Below are positions 41,316-49,600 of a stretch of DNA of 64,000 bases, one piece after another (position 1 is the first letter of the stretch; every line of letters starts with the position of its first letter). A program made the translations under genes and the position numbers. The DNA is from Bacillus rubiinfantis (GTDB lineage: Bacteria > Bacillota > Bacilli > Bacillales > Cytobacillaceae), in the NCBI GenBank assembly GCA_000752035.1, contig CCFE01000024.1, forward strand, positions 372,001-436,000. Reading direction: 5' to 3'. The notes beneath the pieces were generated by a model, which had not been told where the DNA came from, made no database searches, and worked only from the letters and a program-made list of their open reading frames with translations.

Positions 41316-42239
41316 TCACCCCTTATTTCGTAATCTTGGATCCAGTGCATCACGCAAACCATCACCAATAACATTAAATGCAAAAATTGTTAAAGCAATT
41401 AGGATAGCTGGGAAAAATAATCGCCAAGGATAGTATTGGATAGAAGCTAAACCATCGTTAGCCATCGTTCCCCAACTAGCTAATGGTGGTGTTAAACCTA
41501 GTCCTAGGAAACTTAAGAATGCTTCTGTGAAGATAGCATTTGGAATCGTCAAGGTCATTGTTACTAAGATTGAACCCATTGCATTTGGTATTAAATGACG
41601 AATCATAATCCGTGGGACATTTGCACCTAGCGTCCTTGCCGCTAGTACATACTCTTGATTCTTTAAAGATAATACTTCTCCGCGGACTATTCGGGACATG
41701 TTAATCCAGCCGGTAATTGTCATCGCAATAATCATCGTGGTAAGGTTGGCTCCTAATACGACCATTAACAGAATAACTAGCAATAGATATGGAACCCCAG
41801 CTAAAATATCTGCAATCCGCATCATAATATTATCAATACGACCGCCTTTGAAACCTGCTATTCCACCCCAGGTTACCCCGATAATAAAATCAACGAAAGC
41901 AGCCATAACCCCGATGAACAAGGATATTCGGGCACCTTCCCAAGTCCGGGTAAACATATCGCGGCCTAAGTCATCTGTACCAAACCAATGAGTTCCTGAA
42001 GGTGCCTTATTGGTATTCATTAAATTATTTGTAGCATAATCAAATTTCGTCATATATGGTCCAAAGATTGCCATGAATACTAATAGAATAAGTAATACAA
42101 TCCCGAACATGGCAAGCTTGTTTTTTCGAAAACGAATAATTACGTCCTTCCAAAAAGAAAGGCTTGGCTTTGATATTTTTTCTGCATCAGAAGCATGTGC
42201 ACCAACAATTTGAAATTTCTCTTTTGATATTTGCTGCAT
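41316..42239 (-). CDS. oppC: Oligopeptide ABC permease OppC
   Basis: 307 aa. An N-terminal soluble segment (KEKFQIVGAHASDAEK), TM1 (LAMFGIVLLILLVFMAIFGPYM), HWFGTDDLGRDMFTRTWEGARISL (hallmark of OppC), then four to five helices with EAA loop EYVLAARTLGANVPRIMIRHLIPNAMG. GGAGAATAATTT upstream. Three-base spacing from oppB. Typical Opp operon member. Confidence 0.92.
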   Translation of the reverse strand: MQQISKEKFQIVGAHASDAEKISKPSLSFWKDVIIRFRKNKLAMFGIVLLILLVFMAIFGPYMTKFDYATNNLMNTNKAPSGTHWFGTDDLGRDMFTRTWEGARISLFIGVMAAFVDFIIGVTWGGIAGFKGGRIDNIMMRIADILAGVPYLLLVILLMVVLGANLTTMIIAMTITGWINMSRIVRGEVLSLKNQEYVLAARTLGANVPRIMIRHLIPNAMGSILVTMTLTIPNAIFTEAFLSFLGLGLTPPLASWGTMANDGLASIQYYPWRLFFPAILIALTIFAFNVIGDGLRDALDPRLRNKG

Positions 42240-42242
42240 AAA

Positions 42243-43178
42243 TTATTCTCCTTTCTTCCCGCCAGCCAATTTTATGCGCGGATCTATCAGTCCATATGCA
42301 ATGTCGACAAGGAGAATGGACACTAATAGTAGAATACTATAAAAAACTGTAACTCCCATTATGACTGTATAATCACGATTGGAAATACTCAAAACGAAAT
42401 GTGAACCTAATCCCGGAATACCAAAGATTTTTTCGATAACAAAACTTCCGGTAATAATACCAGCAGAGAGAGGACCCATGTAAGAAACAACGGGAAGCAG
42501 CGCATTACGAATTGTATGCTTTATAATCATTGCACCGCGGCTCAATCCCTTTGCCTTAGCCGTCTTAATATAATCATTGTTTAATACCTCCAGCATACTA
42601 GAGCGCGTTAAGCGAGCAATAAAGGCCATCGGTGTTGCCCCAAGTGCCAGTGCCGGCAGGATCGTATGCGAAAATGATTCCCAACGAGCTACTGGGAACA
42701 AGCCCCATTTAATTGCTAATAAATATTGTAAAAATGTCGCCATAATAAAGGATGGCACAGAAATTCCAAATACCGCTACTATCATCGCCGTGTAGTCCTG
42801 CCATTTGTTATGCTTCAGCGCGGCGATTACACCTAAAAGAATCCCAAAAGCTACCGCCCAAAGTATCGCTTCGACACCCAAGGTTAGAGAGACAGGAAAT
42901 CCGTCGTTAATTAAATCATTGACAGTTCTGGATTCATATTTAAACGATGGACCAAAGTCCCACTGAACAATTCTTACTAAATAATCACCATACTGGACAT
43001 ACCATGGTTTATCCAGCCCATAATGTTCATTGAGGCTAGCCTCAATTTCAGGAGGTAATTTTTTTTCAGATGTAAATGGGTTTCCTGGTGCGATTCTCAT
43101 TAAGAAAAACGTTGCTGTAATAATAAGTAATAGTGAAATAATCATATACAGCAAACGTTTGCTAATATATTTTGCCAT
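42243..43178 (-). CDS. oppB: Oligopeptide ABC permease OppB
   Basis: 311 aa, six helices. It has the OppB pattern FFLMRIAPGNPF near the N-terminus, LNEHYGLDKPWYVQYGDYL, and the EAA loop DYIKTAKAKGLSRGAMIIKHTIRNALLP. ATG 43178 is preceded by GGAGGTGTGTCCT; a longer frame to 43193 includes the ribosome binding site. It is separated from oppA by a 98-bp gap with a stable hairpin. Confidence 0.93.
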   Translation of the reverse strand: MAKYISKRLLYMIISLLLIITATFFLMRIAPGNPFTSEKKLPPEIEASLNEHYGLDKPWYVQYGDYLVRIVQWDFGPSFKYESRTVNDLINDGFPVSLTLGVEAILWAVAFGILLGVIAALKHNKWQDYTAMIVAVFGISVPSFIMATFLQYLLAIKWGLFPVARWESFSHTILPALALGATPMAFIARLTRSSMLEVLNNDYIKTAKAKGLSRGAMIIKHTIRNALLPVVSYMGPLSAGIITGSFVIEKIFGIPGLGSHFVLSISNRDYTVIMGVTVFYSILLLVSILLVDIAYGLIDPRIKLAGGKKGE

Positions 43179-43223
43179 AGGACACACCTCCATAATTTGC
43201 TAAAGTGCCGCAATTAGAAACGA

Positions 43224-43251
43224 AGGTATACGGGATTTCTCCCATATACCT
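43224..43251 (-). other. Hairpin in the oppA-oppB gap
   Basis: 12-bp stem AGGTATATGGGA/TCCCGTATACCT on the minus strand (one U-G pair), loop of 4, no strong T tract. Probably attenuates or stabilises the oppA transcript so that the binding protein is made in excess. Confidence 0.6.
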
Positions 43252-43276
43252 CTGTTATTACTAGATTAATAGGATT

Positions 43277-44920
43277 TTATTCGAAATGAGCCCATTTGAA
43301 TTGTACGTCACCAAGACCAGATACAACTACATCTTTTAATTTTTCATTTTGTACCCAAGTATTAGTGTAGAAGTAAACTGGTGCAACAGGCATTTCATCC
43401 ATAAAGATAGCTTCTGCATCTTTTAACATTTGTAGACGTTTTGCAGAATCAGCTTCACTTTGTGAATCAATTAACAGCTTCTTGAATTCAGGGTTTTCCC
43501 AATTTGTATCATTGTTACCGCCTTTTTTGTCACGGAACAATTCAAGGAAGTTAATTGGATCGTTAAAGTCACCTAACCAGCCCATACGGCCAACTTGGTA
43601 ATCTCCATTATGAAGTTTAGAAATGTAAACTTTCCATTCTTCATTTTCGAGTTTTACATTGACTCCAAGTTCTTTTTTCCACATGTCTTGGACTGCTTGA
43701 GCAATCTTTTGGTGACCTTCATCTGTATTATAAGATAAAGTGATTGCTGGAAGCTCGGAAGCATCTTTCAAACCAAGTTCTTTTAATCCAGCTGCTAAGA
43801 ATTCTTTTGCTTTTGCAACGTCATTATCTTTAAAATAGCCTTTTTCATTATCAGCAATCATAGATGGAGGAACTGCAGCCATTGCTGGAATCTGTCCACC
43901 AAGTGTTACATTTTCAACAATTGCCTTACGATTCATTGCGTAAGCAAGAGCTTTACGGATATTTTTATTGTTCAATGGCGGTTTCTCAGTATTAAATTTA
44001 TACCAGTATACCCCTGCAATTGCCTGGGTATGAAGAGAACCATCAGATTTTAATTGTGGCAGAACGTCGATTGGTAGTTTACCAAGCGGAGAACCAGCCC
44101 AATCTAATTCACCATTCTTGAACATGTTAAGTTCAGTGTTACCATCATTAATCATGTCCATTGAAATCTTTGTAAGCTTGACAGTGTCAGCATCCCAATA
44201 GTTTTCATTTTTTTCAAGTACGATCTTGCTGCTGTGCTCCCAAGATACCATTTTGAATGGTCCGTTTGATGTATATTGGTCGCCAGCATCTTTATACCAA
44301 TCTTTGTTTTCTTTAGCAATTTTGCTGTTGATTGGAGAATAAGTATAGAAAGCTGTTAACTCAAGGAAATACGGTGTTGGGTTTTCCAAAGTTACTTCTA
44401 AAGTTTTGTCATCAACCACTTTTACACCAAGTGTATCAGGTTTTGCTTTGCCTTCGTTAATTGCTTGACCATTTTTCACATAATACAATTGGTATGCATA
44501 TTGTGATTGGTTCGCAGGATCAACTGCCCATTTCCATGCATATGCAAAGTCCTCAGCAGTCACTGGATCACCATTTGACCATTTTGCATCACGCAGCTTA
44601 AATGTATATGTCTTTAAATCGTCAGAAGTTGTAATCTCTGCTGCTGCTGCTGGTTGAGGTTTACCATCTTTATCGATGCGTGTCAAACCTTCAAATGTTT
44701 GGCGAATTACCCCCCCAGAAGTTGAGTCATTCGCTAAGCCTGGATGTAGTGAAAATGGCTCAGTACTAATATTGATATTTAGTTCTTGAGACACTTTCTT
44801 ACCATCTTCTCCTTTTTTGTCTTTATCACCGCTAGCATCATCCGAACCTGAGCAAGCAGCTAGGAACATGCTAAGTACAAGCGATAAAGCGAGTAGTAGT
44901 GAAAGTTTTGTTTTTTTCAC
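43277..44920 (-). CDS. oppA: Oligopeptide-binding lipoprotein OppA
   Basis: 547 aa with a lipoprotein signal ending LAAC (lipidated Cys23), then a Gly/Asp/Lys-rich linker. SBP family 5 features are EPFSLHPGLANDSTSGGVIRQTFEGL and TYTFKLRDAKWSNGDPVTAEDFAYAWKWA. It is anchored outside the membrane and captures peptides for OppBCDF. The start is a GTG at 44920 preceded by GGGAGGTCTACAA. A CodY-like box and a perfect cre site lie upstream. Confidence 0.94.
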   Translation of the reverse strand: MKKTKLSLLLALSLVLSMFLAACSGSDDASGDKDKKGEDGKKVSQELNINISTEPFSLHPGLANDSTSGGVIRQTFEGLTRIDKDGKPQPAAAAEITTSDDLKTYTFKLRDAKWSNGDPVTAEDFAYAWKWAVDPANQSQYAYQLYYVKNGQAINEGKAKPDTLGVKVVDDKTLEVTLENPTPYFLELTAFYTYSPINSKIAKENKDWYKDAGDQYTSNGPFKMVSWEHSSKIVLEKNENYWDADTVKLTKISMDMINDGNTELNMFKNGELDWAGSPLGKLPIDVLPQLKSDGSLHTQAIAGVYWYKFNTEKPPLNNKNIRKALAYAMNRKAIVENVTLGGQIPAMAAVPPSMIADNEKGYFKDNDVAKAKEFLAAGLKELGLKDASELPAITLSYNTDEGHQKIAQAVQDMWKKELGVNVKLENEEWKVYISKLHNGDYQVGRMGWLGDFNDPINFLELFRDKKGGNNDTNWENPEFKKLLIDSQSEADSAKRLQMLKDAEAIFMDEMPVAPVYFYTNTWVQNEKLKDVVVSGLGDVQFKWAHFE

Positions 44921-44939
44921 TTGTAGACCTCCCTTTTTA

Positions 44940-44954
44940 TTTTTTCTGAAAACT
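44940..44954 (-). promoter_or_regulatory. CodY-box-like sequence upstream of oppA
   Basis: 15-mer with core TTTTCTGAAAA, 12 of 15 matches to AATTTTCWGAAAATT. It is 20-34 bp upstream of the oppA start, where CodY would block transcription. A short match, so a moderate claim. Confidence 0.4.
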
Positions 44955-45155
44955 TATTACATTGCCTATTATACATATTTTAAAATTATTTGTACATTAC
45001 TTTTTTAAAATTTAATTTATATATCGTTCAAATATTCACATTACTCTACAGAATGAAATATTTTGTTTTCAAGCAAAATCAGGGGAAGAAAAAAGTCTTT
45101 TGTATCAAGGATTCTCTAGTTTTCGCGCTTTATAGCATTAAAAATTTGAATATAT

Positions 45156-45169
45156 TGATAACGCTTACA
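45156..45169 (-). promoter_or_regulatory. Perfect cre site between oppA and trpS
   Basis: TGATAACGCTTACA matches TGWNANCGNTNWCA at all fixed positions. It lies in the region between the divergent oppA operon and trpS leader and indicates CcpA-linked control of the opp operon. Confidence 0.65.
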
Positions 45170-45268
45170 CAGTTTCTGATGTTTTTAAATTATTCGTAAT
45201 ATTCCATAAAAACAAATATCTTTTTATTATATCAATATATTATTAAGTTATGCAGGTATGAAACCCAC

Positions 45269-45298
45269 TTGCAAATGAAGAGTCCCTTCCCTTATAAT
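45269..45298 (+). promoter_or_regulatory. Sigma-A promoter of the trpS leader
   Basis: TTGCAA, 18 bases, TATAAT. The predicted start is about 45305, just before the T-box leader. Confidence 0.55.
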
Positions 45299-45324
45299 TT
45301 AAGTTATTAACATGTATAGTTACC

Positions 45325-45590
45325 GCGATGAAAAAGATTAGTACGTTTTTCCTAGCGTTTTAGAGAGTTTGTGGATGGTGTGAACAAACACGATTAGGAT
45401 TACGGAATGGACTTTTGAGCCTCTCTCTGAACCCTTAAAGTGGTAGTAGGCAGAGACGTATTCCCTGCGTTATTGGGGGCTTTCTGCGCTAAATGCAGAA
45501 ACGCACAAAGTGACTCATAAATTGAGTAATTAGGGTGGTACCGCGAGCCATTCGTCCCTATTTCCTGGGGATGAATGGCTTTTTATATTT
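45325..45590 (+). promoter_or_regulatory. T-box riboswitch (tRNA-Trp) of trpS
   Basis: Leader RNA that senses uncharged tRNA-Trp. Visible parts are the Stem I K-turn/AG-bulge region (GATGAAAAAGATTAGTACG), a specifier codon TGG at 45408-45410 in a GGAA-TGG-AC context, the antiterminator T-box AGGGTGGTACCGCG at 45532-45545, and a competing terminator hairpin (45546-45587). The trpS coding region follows after a short spacer. Confidence 0.92.
45546..45587 (+). terminator. Regulated terminator of the T-box leader
   Basis: AGCCATTCGTCCC/GGGATGAATGGCT stem followed by TTTTTAT; mutually exclusive with the antiterminator. Confidence 0.88.
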
Positions 45591-45611
45591 TTAAATGGAG
45601 GAATCAGCTAT

Positions 45612-46604
45612 ATGAAAACTATTTTTTCCGGCATACAGCCTAGTGGGACAATAACACTTGGAAATTATATAGGTGCATTGAATCAATTTGTACAATTACA
45701 GAATGATTACAACTGTTATTTTTGTATTGTTGATCAGCATGCTATTACCGTTCCTCAAGACCCACAAACATTGCGAAAAAATATCCGCAGCCTAGCAGCA
45801 CTATACATTGCGGTTGGAATTGACCCAGAGAAGGCAACATTGTTTATTCAGTCTGAGGTTCCTGCCCATGCTCAAGCAGGCTGGTTGATGCAATGTATTT
45901 CTTATATTGGTGAGTTGGAACGAATGACACAATTTAAGGATAAATCAGCAGGAAAGGAAGCTGTTAATGCCAGTCTGTTAACATATCCGCCATTAATGGC
46001 TGCTGACATTTTACTGTATAATACTGACCTTGTTCCTGTCGGTGAAGATCAGACGCAGCATATGGAACTAACTCGCGACTTAGCTGAAAGATTTAACAAG
46101 CGGTACAATAATATTTTAACGATACCAGAAATCAGCTTACCAAAGGTCGGAGCTAGAATTATGTCACTTCAGGAACCAACCAAAAAAATGAGTAAATCTG
46201 ATCCAAATCAAAAAGCTTATATCTCACTACTAGATGAACCTGCACAAATCGTGAAAAAAGTAAAAAGTGCAGTAACGGATTCAGAGGGAATTATTAAATA
46301 CGATAAAGAAAATAAACCGGGTGTATCTAATCTACTGTCGATTTATTCCATTTTATCAAATAAGACAATTCCAGAGCTTGAAGAAATGTATACTGATAAA
46401 GGATATGGCGATTTTAAAGCAGATTTAGCCCAAGTTGTTGTCAATCAGTTGCAGCCAATACAAGATAGATATTTCCAACTTATCGAATCAGCTGAATTAG
46501 ATGAAATACTCGACCTCGGTGCTGAAAAAGCCAATGCTGTCGCCAGCAAAACATTAAAGAAGATGGAAAATGCAATGGGACTTGGAAGAAAAAAGCGTAA
46601 ATAG
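45612..46604 (+). CDS. trpS: Tryptophanyl-tRNA synthetase
   Basis: 330 aa, class I aminoacyl-tRNA synthetase. The HIGH-type motif is TITLGNYIGAL (residues about 13-23) and KMSKS is present in TKKMSKSDPNQKAYI (about 193-207). Other markers are GEDQTQHMELTRDLA. GGAGGAATCAGCTAT precedes ATG 45612. It is regulated by the T-box leader just upstream. The gene is monocistronic with a shared terminator. The length equals B. subtilis TrpS (330 aa). Confidence 0.97.
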   Translation: MKTIFSGIQPSGTITLGNYIGALNQFVQLQNDYNCYFCIVDQHAITVPQDPQTLRKNIRSLAALYIAVGIDPEKATLFIQSEVPAHAQAGWLMQCISYIGELERMTQFKDKSAGKEAVNASLLTYPPLMAADILLYNTDLVPVGEDQTQHMELTRDLAERFNKRYNNILTIPEISLPKVGARIMSLQEPTKKMSKSDPNQKAYISLLDEPAQIVKKVKSAVTDSEGIIKYDKENKPGVSNLLSIYSILSNKTIPELEEMYTDKGYGDFKADLAQVVVNQLQPIQDRYFQLIESAELDEILDLGAEKANAVASKTLKKMENAMGLGRKKRK

Positions 46605-46605
46605 T

Positions 46606-46654
46606 AAAAAGCCTGAGCAAAGGGAGTTAAAATCCCCTTTTGCTACAGGCTTTT
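46606..46654. terminator. Bidirectional terminator between trpS and yjbA
   Basis: Outer stem AAAAGCCTG/CAGGCTTTT with a nested AGCAAAGGGA/TCCCCTTTTGCT stem; T tracts on both sides. Confidence 0.88.
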
Positions 46655-47399
46655 AGTTTACTTTTGAACCATGCTCCATTTCCCAGAGCTTTTCAAAAAA
46701 CGGCTGTCCTTTGATGATATTTTCACAAAAGAGTTCATGCTTCATTGACCAGCCAAACTTTGTCTCTTCAAATAATTGTTCCCATGCTTCTTCAAAGTTC
46801 ATCTCTTGAATAAGTGAATATCGTTCCGGACACCATTCTGTATACCAATAACGGACTTCCGCTTCATTCTTAGAAGAAAATAATTGGTCAAGTGCCATAA
46901 AAAGCAGCTGCTTTAATTGTCGTTCCTTGCGCGTTAACCCTCTCATTAAGTCAGGATTGGGTGACAAGATATGAAATTCTTTCTCTTGTGCTTGTCCCAT
47001 CATTGGATAGGTTTTCGCCTCATGATTTGCAATCATTTCATAAACAAGTTGTTCCTGCCGTGGAATTAACCTGCTTTTTCGAATTGGAATACCATATCCT
47101 ATCGTATCAACTGCCAAAATTCCGATTCCGTCTGTGACGACAAAGCAATATTCGAGCTGAATCCTTTCATGATTTTTGCGTAAATATGCTTTTTGATAAA
47201 TATCATCTAAAAGCTGCTGTGGCAATTCTGCTAAATCATTCTCAATATAGTTAAAAAGCTCTGTTTCAACCTTAAGCAACGGAACTTGATCAAGCAGCTC
47301 CACGCTGTCGTCTTTGCGCCATTCATGAAAGTGGCAAACATTATAGCCGTTCTCTTCCCCTTCAAACCAATTTACCCATACATCATGAAGATACAACAT
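46653..47399 (-). CDS. yjbA: UPF0736 family protein YjbA
   Basis: 248 aa, cytosolic, unknown function. Start MLYLHDVWVNWFEGEENGYNVCHFHEW and the block EYCFVVTDGIGILAVDTIGYGIPIRKSRLIPRQEQ are characteristic of the UPF0736 family. GGGGTTGTATC precedes ATG 47399; the five-codon longer frame has no ribosome binding site. It lies between appC and trpS as in B. subtilis. Confidence 0.9.
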   Translation of the reverse strand: MLYLHDVWVNWFEGEENGYNVCHFHEWRKDDSVELLDQVPLLKVETELFNYIENDLAELPQQLLDDIYQKAYLRKNHERIQLEYCFVVTDGIGILAVDTIGYGIPIRKSRLIPRQEQLVYEMIANHEAKTYPMMGQAQEKEFHILSPNPDLMRGLTRKERQLKQLLFMALDQLFSSKNEAEVRYWYTEWCPERYSLIQEMNFEEAWEQLFEETKFGWSMKHELFCENIIKGQPFFEKLWEMEHGSKVN

Positions 47400-47514
47400 G
47401 ATACAACCCCTCACTATAAAAACTGTTTGTCATTCAGTATTAGCAGACTATAGTTAATTTATTCCTGCTCATATAGATTTTGGGTTAATTGCTTTTTTCT
47501 GTAGCACCAAAAAG

Positions 47515-47546
47515 AAAAAATCTACCATCTTTTACGGTAGATTTTT
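47515..47546 (-). terminator. Terminator of the app operon
   Basis: AAAAATCTACC/GGTAGATTTTT stem that begins in the appC stop codon, then TTTTTC on the minus strand. Confidence 0.88.
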
Positions 47547-48453
47547 ATCTTCTTGATTTTGGGTTAAAGGCATCTTTAAGACCCTCACCAATAAAGTTAA
47601 TCGATAAAATAGTAATGGTAATCATTAGTGCCGGCGGTATCCAAATCCATAATTTAAATTGCAGAACATCAGGTTCCACCGCGGAGTTTAGCATATTTCC
47701 CCAGCTAGGTATTTCTTGAGGAACACCAAATCCCAGAAAGCTTAACCCCGTTTCGGCAACAATCATGGTTGCAAAGGTGATGGTTGCTTGTACAATAATC
47801 GTCGACATAATATTTGGCAATAAATGTTTGATGATTATTTTAGCAGGTGAACATCCGATCGAGATAGCCGCTGTAATATATTCATTCTCTTTTTCTGCTA
47901 ACACCTTACTCCTGACTATCCTCGCTATTCCCCCCCAACTTAATATACTGATTACAAGAATTAACACCCATAAACCATTTACTTTTCCAAAAAAAATCGC
48001 ATTGATGACAATAACGAATACCAGAAAAGGAAGGTTTAAAATTAAATCGGTAAATCTCATTAACAAGCTATCGATCACACCGCCAAAATAGCCTGCAACT
48101 GAGCCAATCAAAGTGCCTAAGAAAATAACAAATAATGTACAACTAAGCCCCACTAAGAGGGAAATACGACCACCATAAAGTAATCTTGTAAATACATCCC
48201 TTCCTGCTTTATCAGTCCCAAGCCAATGTTCACTTGATGGTTCTAATGACATTTGCCCGATATTGATTTTGGTAACATCCGCAGTTGTTATATACGGTGC
48301 AAGAAATGAGACAATTGCAACAAAAATGATAAACAGCAGACTAGTCAAAGCCAGCTTATTTTTGATAAATTTCCTTCTTGCCATCGCCCAGGGAGATAAA
48401 CTTTTTTTCGGGGGGTGTATCATATTTGAATTCTTCTTTGTTTCTATATTCAT
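47545..48453 (-). CDS. appC: Oligopeptide ABC permease AppC
   Basis: 302 aa OppC-class permease. N-terminal soluble tail (KSLSPWAMARRKFIKNKLALT), TM1, SEHWLGTDKAGRDVFTRLLYGGRISL, five more helices and EAA loop EYITAAISIGCSPAKIIIKHLLPNIMS. Last gene of appDFABC. It ends in a terminator hairpin. The App system in B. subtilis transports longer peptides than Opp and is required for sporulation and competence when Opp is absent. Confidence 0.9.
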   Translation of the reverse strand: MNIETKKNSNMIHPPKKSLSPWAMARRKFIKNKLALTSLLFIIFVAIVSFLAPYITTADVTKINIGQMSLEPSSEHWLGTDKAGRDVFTRLLYGGRISLLVGLSCTLFVIFLGTLIGSVAGYFGGVIDSLLMRFTDLILNLPFLVFVIVINAIFFGKVNGLWVLILVISILSWGGIARIVRSKVLAEKENEYITAAISIGCSPAKIIIKHLLPNIMSTIIVQATITFATMIVAETGLSFLGFGVPQEIPSWGNMLNSAVEPDVLQFKLWIWIPPALMITITILSINFIGEGLKDAFNPKSRR

Positions 48454-48465
48454 GTTTAGTTCCCC

Positions 48466-49431
48466 CTAATCCAGTCTAATTCTCGGATCTACAACACCAT
48501 ATAAAATATCAGCAAGTAAATTACCTACAAGTGTTAAGAACGAGAATAACATGGTCAAAGTCATTAAAACCGGGTAATCCCGGGTATCTACTGATTGTAA
48601 GAATAGCTGTCCAAGACCTGGATAGGTAAAAATTGTTTCAGTGATAATCGCTCCGCTGATAATCGCCACAAGATCAAAACCTAAAAACGTAATTAGCGGG
48701 ATTATTGAGTTTCGGAGAATATGAACATTATAAACTTTACTCTCTGGTGTCCCTTTCGCCCGAGCAGTTCGGACAAAGTCTTTGCGGCTATTTTCAATAA
48801 TATCATTTCGCAAAAATTGCGTATAACTGGCAGTACTTAATAAACCGAGGACTACTGCTGGTAAAAATACATGATGAAGCCGGCTTAACCAATACTCGAG
48901 CGTCCCCTCGGTTACTCCAATAGCTACCGATCCGTTTGATGGAAACCATCCGAGGGTAAATGAAAATAGGAAAATAGCAAAAACCCCAGCAACAAATGAC
49001 GGAATGGACAAGCCTAGATAATTAAGTCCCGCTATCAGGTTATCGCTATAAGTATAAGGTTTTCGACCTGCATAGGTGCCCATTATAAAAGCTAGAATAT
49101 AAGTAATTAGAATGGAGATAAATCCAAGTAAAATTGTATTTGGAAGGCGTTCACTTATTACTTCTGACACTTCCAACTTAAAACGAGTTGACTTTCCAAA
49201 ATCCCCTTGAACAAAATTGCTAATCCAGCGAAAATACTGCTGTGGCAGCGGGTCATTGTAGCCTAATTTCTCACGCATTTCAGCAATATATTGCGGATTT
49301 GTATTTGTTGGGTCAATTTCTCCGCTTAATGAATCACCAGGCATTAATTTAGCTAGGGTAAAGACTATTATCGAAATGATAAATAGCATTGGGATCATAC
49401 CTAAAATTCTTCGAAATGCATACTTTAACAT
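48466..49431 (-). CDS. appB: Oligopeptide ABC permease AppB
   Basis: 321 aa OppB-class permease: MLKYAFRRILGMIPMLFIISIIVF, TLAKLMPGDSL, EMREKLGYNDPLPQQYFRWI, and EAA loop DFVRTARAKGTPESKVYNVHILRNSIIPL. It lies 12 bp before appC with RBS AGGGGGAAC in the gap. It is separated from appA by a 168-bp gap that contains a strong hairpin and a 54-bp dispersed repeat. Confidence 0.92.
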   Translation of the reverse strand: MLKYAFRRILGMIPMLFIISIIVFTLAKLMPGDSLSGEIDPTNTNPQYIAEMREKLGYNDPLPQQYFRWISNFVQGDFGKSTRFKLEVSEVISERLPNTILLGFISILITYILAFIMGTYAGRKPYTYSDNLIAGLNYLGLSIPSFVAGVFAIFLFSFTLGWFPSNGSVAIGVTEGTLEYWLSRLHHVFLPAVVLGLLSTASYTQFLRNDIIENSRKDFVRTARAKGTPESKVYNVHILRNSIIPLITFLGFDLVAIISGAIITETIFTYPGLGQLFLQSVDTRDYPVLMTLTMLFSFLTLVGNLLADILYGVVDPRIRLD

Positions 49432-49496
49432 GTGGATTCTCCTCGTCTATATACTAAGTAAGAACAATGATGAGGATAGGAAATTTTATTTTCAAT

Positions 49497-49532
49497 GAGC
49501 GGGACAGAAGATAAATCTTCTTTTTCCCGCTC
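49497..49532 (-). other. Hairpin in the appA-appB gap
   Basis: GAGCGGGA...TCCCGCTC outer stem (49497-49504, 49525-49532) with inner GAAGA/TCTTC. No T run after it. It likely stabilises or attenuates the appA message, as the hairpin in the opp operon does. Confidence 0.65.
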
Positions 49533-49546
49533 CAGCAAATAATGTC

Positions 49547-49600
49547 TTTATCCCGCCTTAACGGGCAGTAAAACCCCCACTGATGGATGTTTCACTTTAT
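49547..49600 (-). repeat. 54-bp dispersed repeat, copy 2
   Basis: Same orientation and length as copies 1 and 3. It differs from copy 1 at five or so positions. The minus-strand beginning ATAAAGTGAAAC starts at the last base of the appA stop codon. Confidence 0.93.
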
